The translations under genes and the position numbers were made by a program. A stretch of DNA of 64,000 bases from Sporisorium sorghi (Eukaryota > Basidiomycota > Ustilaginomycetes > Ustilaginales > Ustilaginaceae). Below are positions 1 to 7,680 of the stretch, piece by piece; position 1 is the first letter of the stretch, and the number at the start of each line of letters is the position of its first letter. The stretch spans positions 98,095-162,094 of the forward strand of contig JALCCG010000016.1 of the NCBI GenBank assembly GCA_023212695.1, given 5' to 3'. The notes under the pieces were generated by a model that was not told the DNA's origin, did no database searches, and was given only the letters and a program-made list of their open reading frames with translations.

Positions 1-484
1 AAGCTTTTCGGTTCATGAGAGATGATAAACGCCTGCGGCGACATTTTGCCCAGCGTCTCCATCAGACGGCGCTCGTTCTTCCGTTTCACGAGAACCTGCA
101 GCAGAGCCGCTTGCCGTCCTTGCCATCCGCTTCCCATGCGGTCACGCCGTATCCCTTCTCCCGCAGGTTCATCGCCAGGTTGGTCTCTACGGAATTTACA
201 ATGACCTGTACCACGATGTACCCGAGTGCCAAATACTCCTCGATCCGGCTGCCGGCATATACCCCAAGGCCGAAGCCCAGGCAATAAGCCGCCATATTAA
301 AGGGATTGTCCAGATTTTGCAGAACGAGATTCAGACCGAGCAAGTAAACGAATACCTCCAGCATGGCAAGAAGAGAGGCTACCCCTCTTCTGCCTTTGAT
401 CATCAGAATCAAGCGCAGCGTAAAAATGGAGACATAGACTACGTTGATGCCGATGATCGAGCCGATAAGCGACAGCGAGATCAT
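1..484 (-). pseudogene. UPF0316 / DUF2179-type membrane protein, frameshifted and partial
   Basis: Small integral membrane protein of the UPF0316 family. The first reading frame (86-484) gives three hydrophobic segments within about 95 residues, then the start of the soluble C-terminal DUF2179 domain, and stops early at residue 132. At about 104-112 the conserved reading frame moves to another frame, which continues with LQVLVKRKNERR and stays open to the window edge, where the gene is cut. The gene therefore carries a one-base frameshift, or the sequence has an error there. The start ATG overlaps the ectD stop (ATGA), so it is the translationally coupled last visible gene of the ectoine operon. 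The family's function is unknown; a role in c-di-AMP or osmotic physiology is only a guess from position. Confidence 0.75.
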
Positions 485-1389
485 CGAGAATCACGGGCAG
501 CAATGTACTCCGGCCTAGGGCTCTGACCCGAGTAGGGCTGAACGATCTTATTTTCCACACTGTTATAGACCATGAAAATATTGCTGCGCGGCATAGGCGT
601 GATATTGCTGTTCGAGCCGTGCATAATGTTGCAGTCAAACAGCACGATCGATCCCGCTTTGCCAACAGGTGTATCAATTCCGCCTTCCTTCACCAAGCGT
701 GTCAGACTGTCATGGTCAGGAACGCCATATTCCTGCTTGCGCAGCGAATCCTTGAAGTGATTATCCGGTGTCTTGCCAACGCAAGCCACAAACTCCTTAT
801 GGGATCCAGGCACGACCATGAGCGGGCCATTAAAGGGATAGTTATCCTCTAGTGCGATGGAGCAGCTCAAAGCCCTCATCCGCGGCATGCCGTCCTCCAC
901 GTGCCACGTTTCGAAATCGGAGTGCCAGTAGAACTCCTTGCCCGTAAAACCCGGCTTGTAATTGATGCGCGATTGATGGATATAGGTCTCGCTTCCCAGC
1001 AGATATTCCACAATGGCCAGGAGTCTCGGATGCTGGGACAGCTCCTGGAATACCGCATGGCTGTGATGCACCGCGAACACCGAACGCACTTCGTCACCGC
1101 CTGGCTCTCGAATAACTTCATCCTTCTCCGACTCTCTCGCGGTCACCTGCAGACTGCGGGCTTCCGCCTGATAGTGCTGCAGTTCCTCCCGATCGAAGAA
1201 ACCTTCCAGAAACAAATATCCGTTGCGCTCATAGAATTCGGATTGCTCCAGTGTTATAGAAGCATCCGGTGTCCAGTCCGAATACACCACAGGATCCTGT
1301 CTCTTTAAGAGCCTTGGCTCTGAATGCAATCTCGAAGGATAAACGTCCATCTCTTTTTCCTGAAAGGCCGATACCTGATTATGACTCAT
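481..1389 (-). CDS. ectD: Ectoine hydroxylase EctD
   Basis: Fe(II)/2-oxoglutarate-dependent dioxygenase that converts ectoine to 5-hydroxyectoine in the cytosol. At 302 aa it has the usual family length. It shows the EctD signature around residues 152-176 (FYWHSDFETWHVEDGMPR), which contains the metal ligands H156 and D158; the third ligand is H257 in MHGSN. The ATG overlaps the ectC stop (ATGA), so the two are translationally coupled. Having both EctD and EctABC means the cell should make hydroxyectoine as well as ectoine, both protectants against osmotic, temperature and drying stress. Expression is expected to follow the riboswitch-controlled operon promoter near 7.2 kb. Confidence 0.97.
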   Translation of the reverse strand: MSHNQVSAFQEKEMDVYPSRLHSEPRLLKRQDPVVYSDWTPDASITLEQSEFYERNGYLFLEGFFDREELQHYQAEARSLQVTARESEKDEVIREPGGDEVRSVFAVHHSHAVFQELSQHPRLLAIVEYLLGSETYIHQSRINYKPGFTGKEFYWHSDFETWHVEDGMPRMRALSCSIALEDNYPFNGPLMVVPGSHKEFVACVGKTPDNHFKDSLRKQEYGVPDHDSLTRLVKEGGIDTPVGKAGSIVLFDCNIMHGSNSNITPMPRSNIFMVYNSVENKIVQPYSGQSPRPEYIAARDSR

Positions 1390-1796
1390 CGCATGTCATC
1401 TCCTTTGATCGATATGGGGGCAAGCAGCGGGTAGGTTCCTTCCTCGTCATGAACTTCAGCCCCCGTCAGCGGCGGATTGAACACGCAGACCATCCGCATC
1501 TGGGAACGAGCTCTCAAATAATGCTTTTCATGTCCATCCAGTGCGTACATCATCCCCGGAGAGATGGGGTAAGTCTCACCCCCGACCACCTGGATCTCAC
1601 CCTCTCCCTCGATGCAATATACAGCCTCGACATGATTTTTGTACCAGATCAGCGTCTCGGTTCCGGCCTTAATGATGGTGTCATTGAGGGAGAAGCCCAT
1701 GCCGTCTTTGGTGAGCAGGAGTCTTCTCGAATTCCAAGTCTTCGCATCGATATCGTCCTTCGTATCCACAATCTCTTTCAAATGTTTAACAATCAT
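1386..1796 (-). CDS. ectC: Ectoine synthase EctC
   Basis: Cupin-fold ectoine synthase of 136 aa. It closes the ring of N-gamma-acetyl-diaminobutyrate to give ectoine, the last step of the pathway. E57, Y84 and H92 sit where the catalytic iron ligands are known in the Paenibacillus lautus enzyme, and the conserved WNSRR (21-25) and GEGEI motifs are present. Its ATG overlaps the ectB stop (ATGA) and its TGA overlaps the ectD ATG, so ectB, ectC and ectD are probably translated in a coupled way. Confidence 0.97.
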   Translation of the reverse strand: MIVKHLKEIVDTKDDIDAKTWNSRRLLLTKDGMGFSLNDTIIKAGTETLIWYKNHVEAVYCIEGEGEIQVVGGETYPISPGMMYALDGHEKHYLRARSQMRMVCVFNPPLTGAEVHDEEGTYPLLAPISIKGDDMR

Positions 1797-3085
1797 GACA
1801 ACCTCTCCTCTGCTGCTAATTGTTTCACGCTGTTTATAAATATCCCCAATCCCTGCTCCAATGTGTCCAACTCAATCGTCAGCGGTGGCATGAGTTTCGC
1901 TACTTCACTGTGCGGACCTGACGTTTCCATAATCAGTCCCTGCTCGAAGGCGATTTCAGACAATCTGCCTGCGAGCTCCGGCTTATTAAAGGCAAATCCC
2001 TGGATCAGCCCCCTGCCCCGTATTTCACCGCTGAGCTGTGGATAATCCTTAGCTATACAATCCAAGGATTCGCGAATCTGATTCTCGCGAATACCGATAT
2101 CAAGCTGAAAATCTTCCGTTTCCCAATAATTCAGCGCTGCCGCTGCAGCAACGAATCCAAGATTGTTGCCCCGGAAGGTGCCGTTATGCTCGCCCGGCTC
2201 CCAAATATCGATCTCCGGCTTCATCAGCGTGAGCGCCATCGGCAAGCCGAAGCCGCCGATCGATTTCGAGAGGCATATGATGTCCGGCTCAATACCGGCA
2301 TCATCAAAGCTGAAGAACGGACCCGTTCGGCCGCAGCCCATCTGGATATCATCCAGAATGAGCAGCATCCCCTTATCCTTGCAGATGCGCGCAAGCTTTT
2401 GCAGCCATTCCCCGCTCGCAGCGTTCAACCCGCCTTCACCTTGTACAGCTTCAACGATAACCGCCGCCGGAAGCGGAATACCGCTCCCCGGATCATCCAG
2501 AAGCTTCTCCATATATGCCATCGTATCCACGTCATCGCCGAAGTAACCGTCATAAGGCATAAATACCGAGTGGCTCAGATCCACGCCAGCACCCTGCCGC
2601 TTGAAGGAATTGCCGGTAACAGCCAGTGAGCCGAGGGACATGCCGTGAAAGGCATTCGTGAAGCACAGAACGGTGCTGCGCCCTGTCACCTTCCGCGCGA
2701 TCTTGAGCGCTGCCTCTACCGCATTCGTGCCGGTCGGACCGGGGAACATCACTTTATAATCCCAGCCTCGCGGCTTTAGAATGACTTCCTGAAAGCGGGT
2801 CAGAAAGGTCTCCTTCGCTTCGGTAGCCATATCCAGACTGTGTGTAACACCATCCTGCATCATATAATCAACCAGCTTCTGTCGAATCTTCTCATTGTTG
2901 TGTCCGTAATTTAACGCGCCGGCGCCGGCAAAAAAATCAATGTATTCATTGCCTTGCGTATCCCACAGCCTTGCATTCCGAGCCTTGTCAAAGACCGTCT
3001 GGAAGCTGCGGCAATAACTTCTTACTTCCGATTCCAGATTGTTAAACACCGTAAGCTTCGGTTTCTCCATGACTTGATTGTCCAT
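1793..3085 (-). CDS. ectB: Diaminobutyrate-2-oxoglutarate transaminase EctB
   Basis: PLP-dependent class III aminotransferase that makes L-2,4-diaminobutyrate from aspartate semialdehyde with glutamate as amino donor, the first step of ectoine synthesis. The protein has 430 aa. K274 in the CLSKSIGGFG motif is the PLP lysine, and D245-D246 (LDDIQ) hold the cofactor. The ATG at 3085 was chosen because GGAGGG stands four bases upstream; an in-frame ATG at 3112 would overlap ectA and has no good ribosome site. It lies 16 bases after ectA in the ehu-ect operon. Confidence 0.96.
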   Translation of the reverse strand: MDNQVMEKPKLTVFNNLESEVRSYCRSFQTVFDKARNARLWDTQGNEYIDFFAGAGALNYGHNNEKIRQKLVDYMMQDGVTHSLDMATEAKETFLTRFQEVILKPRGWDYKVMFPGPTGTNAVEAALKIARKVTGRSTVLCFTNAFHGMSLGSLAVTGNSFKRQGAGVDLSHSVFMPYDGYFGDDVDTMAYMEKLLDDPGSGIPLPAAVIVEAVQGEGGLNAASGEWLQKLARICKDKGMLLILDDIQMGCGRTGPFFSFDDAGIEPDIICLSKSIGGFGLPMALTLMKPEIDIWEPGEHNGTFRGNNLGFVAAAAALNYWETEDFQLDIGIRENQIRESLDCIAKDYPQLSGEIRGRGLIQGFAFNKPELAGRLSEIAFEQGLIMETSGPHSEVAKLMPPLTIELDTLEQGLGIFINSVKQLAAEERLS

Positions 3086-3101
3086 AATTCCCTCCATTGG
3101 T

Positions 3102-3614
3102 CTAAATGTCATTGAAAAAGGGGCCTATCACGAATAATGGCTCATCTTCATGTGACGTTCCATCCGGGAACATCTCCGCTCCATAACCTACGGTTACGGT
3201 GCTGGGAATGGATTTCTCCTCGGCATAACCGAGAAATAACCGGCGGGATGCCATGTTGCTTGGCGATACCGTTGTTTCAATGAAGCGAACGCCGTGACAT
3301 GCCCTCTGGTTCATGAGTCCTGTCAGCATGGCCTTCGCAATCCCTTGCCTCCGATGCGAGCCGGCAACGGCCACCTGCCATACAAACAGCGTTTCCGGAT
3401 TACGCGGTGAGCGGAATGCAGAGATAAAACCGATGATGTCTCCTTCGTGCTCGGCGATCATACAGGTATCATTGAAATAGTCTCCAAGCAGCATATAGCA
3501 ATAGGGGGAATTCAGATCTAGTGATCCGGTATCTCTTACGAGCTCCCACACCCGGGCGCCATCCTGCGCTTCCGGTCTGCGATAAACGATGTCCACTCCA
3601 GTATCAACAATCAT
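3102..3614 (-). CDS. ectA: Diaminobutyrate acetyltransferase EctA
   Basis: GNAT-fold acetyltransferase that transfers acetyl from acetyl-CoA to L-2,4-diaminobutyrate, the second pathway step. The chosen ATG (3614) has GAGGTG ten bases upstream and gives 170 aa, normal for the family. A longer reading from a TTG at 3662, overlapping the ehuA stop, would add 16 residues and cannot be excluded. Visible motifs are LDLNSPYCY, typical of EctA, and the acetyl-CoA loop HRRQGIA. It follows the transporter ATPase gene directly, so import and synthesis genes are one transcription unit. Confidence 0.95.
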   Translation of the reverse strand: MIVDTGVDIVYRRPEAQDGARVWELVRDTGSLDLNSPYCYMLLGDYFNDTCMIAEHEGDIIGFISAFRSPRNPETLFVWQVAVAGSHRRQGIAKAMLTGLMNQRACHGVRFIETTVSPSNMASRRLFLGYAEEKSIPSTVTVGYGAEMFPDGTSHEDEPLFVIGPFFNDI

Positions 3615-3658
3615 TCTATACAAGCACCTCTTTCCATGATCAGTCCCCTGCTCATTTT

Positions 3659-4501
3659 TCAATTAGAGCGGAATCGCTGCAGAAAGTTTTGCAGCCGCTC
3701 GCTCCGGGGATTATCGAATATCTCCTCCGGCGTCCCCTGCTCGACGATCAAGCCGTCCGCACCGAATATGACCCGGTCGGCGATTTCCTTGGCAAAATCC
3801 ATTTCATGCGTAATCAGCATCATCGCCATATCGCCTTCTTCCGCGATTTCCCAGATCACCTCCAGCACCTCGCCTACCAGCTCCGGATCCAGAGCCGAGG
3901 TCACCTCGTCGAACACCATCACCTTCGGCCGCATGACCAGCGCTCGTGCGATAGCAACACGCTGCTTCTGCCCCCCGGACAGATTGGCCGGGTACATCTT
4001 CAGCTTGTCGTCCAAGCCGACTTTGCCCAGCATGGAGACGGCCCGCTCCTCCGCCTCCTCCTTGGATAAACCCAGCACTTTGCGCGGAGCCTCCGTCACA
4101 TTGCGAAGCACACTCATATGCGGGAACAGATTAAAATGCTGGAAAACCATACCGACGCTGCAGCGCATTCGGTGCAAATGCTTCTCGTTTGCCCGAACAA
4201 GCCTGCCCTTCTCTTGCATATGCCAGAGAAGCTCACCATCAACCTCGATGGTGCCTTCAGTCGGTTCCTCCAGTGTCATTAACATCCGCCCCATCGTCGT
4301 TTTGCCCGAGCCGCTCGGACCAATAACAGCCACCTTTTCTCCAGGCTGCATCTCCAGATCGATGCCTTTAAGCACCTGGAGATTACCAAACGACTTCGTC
4401 ACGCCCTTGTATCTCACCATCGGCTTCACTTCCGCTGCCGGGTTTGGATCAGGCTGCGGCACCTCGGCTCCGGCAAACGCATCAATCACTACTGCGTTCA
4501 A
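3659..4501 (-). CDS. ehuA: Ectoine/hydroxyectoine ABC transporter ATPase, EhuA-like
   Basis: ATPase of a polar amino acid type ABC importer, 280 aa. Walker A GPSGSGKTT is at 61-69, the ABC signature LSGGQKQR at 174-181 and Walker B VMVFDEVTSALD near 194-205. The start is a TTG (4501) with GGAGGG seven bases upstream; the first 25 residues are a family-atypical acidic leader. It is the last transporter gene and touches ectA. The substrate (ectoine or hydroxyectoine) is inferred from fusion to ectABCD and from similarity in type to Ehu systems; a general amino acid substrate is the alternative. Confidence 0.85.
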   Translation of the reverse strand: MNAVVIDAFAGAEVPQPDPNPAAEVKPMVRYKGVTKSFGNLQVLKGIDLEMQPGEKVAVIGPSGSGKTTMGRMLMTLEEPTEGTIEVDGELLWHMQEKGRLVRANEKHLHRMRCSVGMVFQHFNLFPHMSVLRNVTEAPRKVLGLSKEEAEERAVSMLGKVGLDDKLKMYPANLSGGQKQRVAIARALVMRPKVMVFDEVTSALDPELVGEVLEVIWEIAEEGDMAMMLITHEMDFAKEIADRVIFGADGLIVEQGTPEEIFDNPRSERLQNFLQRFRSN

Positions 4502-4513
4502 TAGACTCCCTCC

Positions 4514-5176
4514 TTATTTTCCACGCTGCAGATTCATTCGTTTCTCCAGCCTTTGCACCAGCAAAGACGCGATATAACTGATAATTAGAAACAGAATGCC
4601 AACCAGCGTATACGGCTCGAATGCACGAAACGACTGGGAAACGATATTCTTGGCTGTCAGCATCATCTCAACAAGCGTAATGGCACACAGAATCGGTGTT
4701 TCCTTAAACATGACAATCAAATAATTGCCCAGCACCGGAATAATAGGCGGCACCGCTTGCGGCAGAATAATGCTCCGCCAGGTTTGGGCTTTCGTGTAAT
4801 TCAGAGCAGTTGCAGCTTCCCACTGCCCCTTGGGGACCCCTTCGATGCCAGAACGATACACTTCGGACAGATACGTGCTGTAATGCAGCCCAAGACCGAT
4901 CACCCCGGCATAGAAGGCCGGAATGGAGATTCCGGTAAGGAGCGGCAGACTGTAGTACAGGAAGAAGACCTGAACCAGCAGCGGTGTATTGCGGATAAAT
5001 TCGATAAGACCTTTGGTCATGAGCGACACAGGCTTCCACTGGCTTCGAGCAGCAAAGGCAAGCAGCAGTCCGATTATCAAGGCCACCACAAAAGCGCAGA
5101 GCGTCACCCATACCGTCATTTTTAATGCACTCAGCAATTCCGGCAGGATATCAAACACATAATTCCAATCCCACAT
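4514..5176 (-). CDS. ehuD: Ectoine/hydroxyectoine ABC transporter permease, EhuD-like
   Basis: Membrane permease of the HisMQ/GlnP type, 220 aa, with about five hydrophobic segments. The EAA-type cytoplasmic loop (GVPKGQWEAATAL, then ILPQAVPPIIPVLGN) contacts the ATPase. The ATG has GGGAGG about ten bases upstream and lies three bases after the ehuC stop. With EhuC it would form the heterodimeric channel. The substrate is inferred from the operon. Confidence 0.85.
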   Translation of the reverse strand: MWDWNYVFDILPELLSALKMTVWVTLCAFVVALIIGLLLAFAARSQWKPVSLMTKGLIEFIRNTPLLVQVFFLYYSLPLLTGISIPAFYAGVIGLGLHYSTYLSEVYRSGIEGVPKGQWEAATALNYTKAQTWRSIILPQAVPPIIPVLGNYLIVMFKETPILCAITLVEMMLTAKNIVSQSFRAFEPYTLVGILFLIISYIASLLVQRLEKRMNLQRGK

Positions 5177-5179
5177 CCG

Positions 5180-5833
5180 CTATAGCCTCCCCGCCGTCCA
5201 TTTACGCTCCAGCAGCCGAACTGCCATCGAGACAAGCGTAGCTATGACAAAATACATAAGAAGCAGCAGCACCAGAATCTCGGTTGTCCAGGAAATATAG
5301 TTGTTGCGCAACACCATGGCCTGATACGTCAGATCCGCCATCGTGATGAAATAGACAAGTGACGTAGATTTGATGAGTTCCACCAGCTGATTTCCGAATG
5401 GCGGGAGCATTCGCAGTGAAGCTTGAGGCAATATAACATTCCACATCCTTTGCCATGGCTTCATATTAAGCGCCACCGAAGCTTCCCACTGTCCTTTTGG
5501 AACAGCCAGCACCGCGCTTCGGACAATCTCGGAGCCATATGCGCCAAAGTTGAATCCAATCGCAAGGATGGCTGCCAGCATTTTGGGAAGCTCAATGCCG
5601 ATAAACGGAAGAGCAAAATACAACCAGAACAGCTGCACCAGCAAGGAGGTTCCCCGAAAGATTTCCACATACACGGCTGTAACCGTGCGGACGATCCACA
5701 GCTTCGACAGTCTGGATAAACCGGCTGCGAAGGACATGGCAATGGCCAGAACAGCTGAAAAGAAGGCGACCAAAACCGTAATCTCCGCTCCTTTCAGCAG
5801 AGTAGGAAGAAAATCGATCCATGAATTCGGCAT
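5180..5833 (-). CDS. ehuC: Ectoine/hydroxyectoine ABC transporter permease, EhuC-like
   Basis: Second HisMQ-type permease, with the matching EAA loop (AVPKGQWEASVAL ... ILPQASLRMLPPFGN). It begins where ehuB ends. Two starts are possible: a GTG at 5842 overlapping the ehuB stop by eight bases, or the ATG at 5833 with GGTGA just upstream, chosen here (217 aa). It is related to EhuD, as usual for this two-permease class. Specificity is inferred from gene context. Confidence 0.84.
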   Translation of the reverse strand: MPNSWIDFLPTLLKGAEITVLVAFFSAVLAIAMSFAAGLSRLSKLWIVRTVTAVYVEIFRGTSLLVQLFWLYFALPFIGIELPKMLAAILAIGFNFGAYGSEIVRSAVLAVPKGQWEASVALNMKPWQRMWNVILPQASLRMLPPFGNQLVELIKSTSLVYFITMADLTYQAMVLRNNYISWTTEILVLLLLMYFVIATLVSMAVRLLERKWTAGRL

Positions 5834-5834
5834 A

Positions 5835-6692
5835 CTATTCACCGCAAAGCGCAGCGGCTGTCATCTCGCCCGGCAGCTCTTCTTCGGTAAATCCAAACTT
5901 CTGCAAGATCTCCAGCAGCTCACCTGACTCCTTCATTTTTTCAAGCTCCGCATTATAAGCCTCCTGGAATTCGGTATCCGCTTGACGGAATGCCGTGGCC
6001 CCATAGCCCCGAACGCTTTCACCGTCGATGACCGGCTGTTCGAAATCCGCGACGCGTTCGATGTTGTCATCGCTGGCCGAATCCAGCATCGCCTGCAGGG
6101 ACGGTCCCGTCATGGTAATCGCCTGCACCCGGTCTGCCTGGAGGGCACTGATGGCCGAGGCCTGATCGGGAACCTGTATGATCCGGTCCGAAGGGATGCC
6201 TGACTTCTCCATATAGCCGATTTCAACCGCGCCAGTCATGACGGCCACCTTCGCCTGATCATCCTTGGCAATATCTTCGTAACTTCCGAGTCCACTTGGA
6301 TTCCCTTGCTTCACGGCAAGAGCTTCCCCTATGCTGTACTCCGGATTAGCAAACAAAACGGCGGAGCAGCGGTCCGGATTGATGAACATGCCTGCAGTGA
6401 TCAGGTCAAACCGTTCCGCCTGAAGCCCGGCAACCAGGGAGCCGAACTCCGTAAGCTCACCTCTCATCTCCTTAATGCCAAGTCGCTCCAGAATGACACG
6501 GGCAATCTCAACGGCTTCGCCTGTAAGCTCCCCGCTGGCCTCTTTGTAGGCATAAGGCTTCTCATTGGCAAAACCTACGGTAATATACCCCTGCTCTTTG
6601 GCCCGTTCCAGCGTGCTCCCCTTATCGCCGCAGGCCGCGAGCGATACCACCATAACCAATGACAACAACAGCACAACAACTTTCTTCAACAC
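5835..6692 (-). CDS. ehuB: Ectoine/hydroxyectoine-binding lipoprotein, EhuB-like
   Basis: Extracellular solute-binding protein (SBP family 3) anchored as a lipoprotein: a short basic N-terminus, a hydrophobic stretch and a lipobox VSLAAC within the first 30 residues, then the mature binding domain (ITVGFANEKPYAYKEASGEL). It is the first gene of the ehu-ect operon. The start is unclear: GTG at 6692, nine bases after AAAGG, is chosen; a TTG at 6701 touches that ribosome site. The leader of nearly 500 nt upstream carries a c-di-AMP riboswitch. Ectoine specificity rests on context. Confidence 0.85.
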   Translation of the reverse strand: MLKKVVVLLLSLVMVVSLAACGDKGSTLERAKEQGYITVGFANEKPYAYKEASGELTGEAVEIARVILERLGIKEMRGELTEFGSLVAGLQAERFDLITAGMFINPDRCSAVLFANPEYSIGEALAVKQGNPSGLGSYEDIAKDDQAKVAVMTGAVEIGYMEKSGIPSDRIIQVPDQASAISALQADRVQAITMTGPSLQAMLDSASDDNIERVADFEQPVIDGESVRGYGATAFRQADTEFQEAYNAELEKMKESGELLEILQKFGFTEEELPGEMTAAALCGE

Positions 6693-6970
6693 CTTCCACA
6701 ACCTTTCGCAATGACTTTGTCGTTCCTAAAAACGGCATGAGGAAATTATCCATGTTAACACATGAGTTAACTCGGATATGTGACATTCAGACACACTTGC
6801 ACAGTCCAGGGGCTCAGGGGAGAGGTTGCATCCATTTCCCTGTGCCTTGTAAACCCAAACCGTCTGACTGATTCAATTGGCTAAACATTAGCAGGCATTG
6901 CCCTCCTCTTTTGCAGAATACAAAAAGACCACCAAACAGGGGATCTAGACATAGCTCCGCCAGCAGGGGG

Positions 6971-7014
6971 TCAAAAAATAGAGAAAAGGCCCCTATAGAG
7001 AATAAAGGGCCTTT
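6971..7014 (-). terminator. Intrinsic terminator in the ehu-ect leader (riboswitch expression platform)
   Basis: Perfect 8-bp stem AAAGGCCC/GGGCCTTT with a 14-nt loop, followed on the minus strand by a T-rich tract (TTTTCTCTATTTTTT). It lies about 40 nt downstream of the c-di-AMP aptamer and about 280 nt before ehuB, where a transcription-terminating expression platform is expected. Confidence 0.85.
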
Positions 7015-7049
7015 GTTATGAACATCCATTATGTATACAAGACCCATCC

Positions 7050-7175
7050 ACTGCTGACGAGGTTAGCTGACGGACTCGGGTAAGATGGTACCCTACACTC
7101 GTGAATTCAAGTGACTCGCCCCTGATGAAACTGGTTCCCCCGCTCTCCGGAAATGTATGCCGGAAACTAAGCGTG
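7050..7175 (-). promoter_or_regulatory. c-di-AMP riboswitch (ydaO/yuaA type)
   Basis: Read on the minus strand, this leader shows the conserved blocks of the ydaO aptamer in order: TTTCCGGAGAGCGGGGGAACC, then CAGGGGCGAGTC, TAGGGTACC, and the highly conserved 3' end CCGAGTCCGTCAGCTAACCTC. These match the family consensus I know (GGGGGAACC, GGGGUGA-like block, AGGGU, CCGUCAGCUAACCUCG). The aptamer starts just after a SigA-type promoter and is followed by a terminator, so ligand binding should end transcription before ehuB. Known ydaO switches turn genes off when c-di-AMP is high. Confidence 0.93.
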
Positions 7176-7181
7176 TGTTCA

Positions 7182-7210
7182 TGATAAAGGGAAGCTCAGT
7201 AAAAGTCAAA
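7182..7210 (-). promoter_or_regulatory. SigA-type promoter of the ehu-ect operon
   Basis: On the minus strand TTGACT (7205-7210) and TATCAT (7182-7187) are separated by exactly 17 bases. The predicted transcription start near 7175 coincides with the 5' edge of the c-di-AMP aptamer. Confidence 0.8.
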
Positions 7211-7239
7211 CCCCTGGAGCTGCATTTTCTGGAAATTCG

Positions 7240-7665
7240 GAGGTGAAATCAGGGCTCTTCCAAGGCATATTAGTAGCCATAATCTCCACAAATTCAGGGC
7301 TGTCCCCTGCCTGTCGCCTCCTTGTTCGGAGGTGTGTTTTTCGCTATACAGCAGGCATTGCGCCCATCAGATAACAGATAATTCATGCGGTAGATCATTC
7401 ATGACATGAATCATGAACGATGCAGAGGAGACAAGCCCTCAACTTCGAAACAGAATTTTTTTTTCAACACGATCCATTATAAGCTTTGTTAGCCCCCAAT
7501 TTCGCTATTCCAATATCATCACGATCGCTTTTTTTCGCTATTCGTTTATAGACTGATTCCTCAGAGGCTATCGTACATTCTTAAAATAATAGGTATATAT
7601 CTATCATTTATAAGCTGTTAACCCATGCGGCTAAGAGAGCATTTGCGTAGTATAAAGCAAATCTA
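7240..7665. other. Intergenic region before the BclB-like gene
   Basis: No convincing gene on either strand. A small hairpin CCTCC-TTGTTC-GGAGG followed by GTGTGTTTTT lies at about 7317-7341 on the plus strand. The part from 7440 to 7660 is AT-rich and probably holds the (likely sporulation-specific) promoter of the downstream gene, but I could not fix a sigma factor box with confidence. Confidence 0.5.
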
Positions 7666-7680
7666 AAGGAGGTGCTTGAT

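Noticed and set aside
6814..7047. 77-codon open frame on the minus strand in the ehuB leader
   Set aside because: It runs straight through the riboswitch terminator hairpin and has no ribosome site or coding character.
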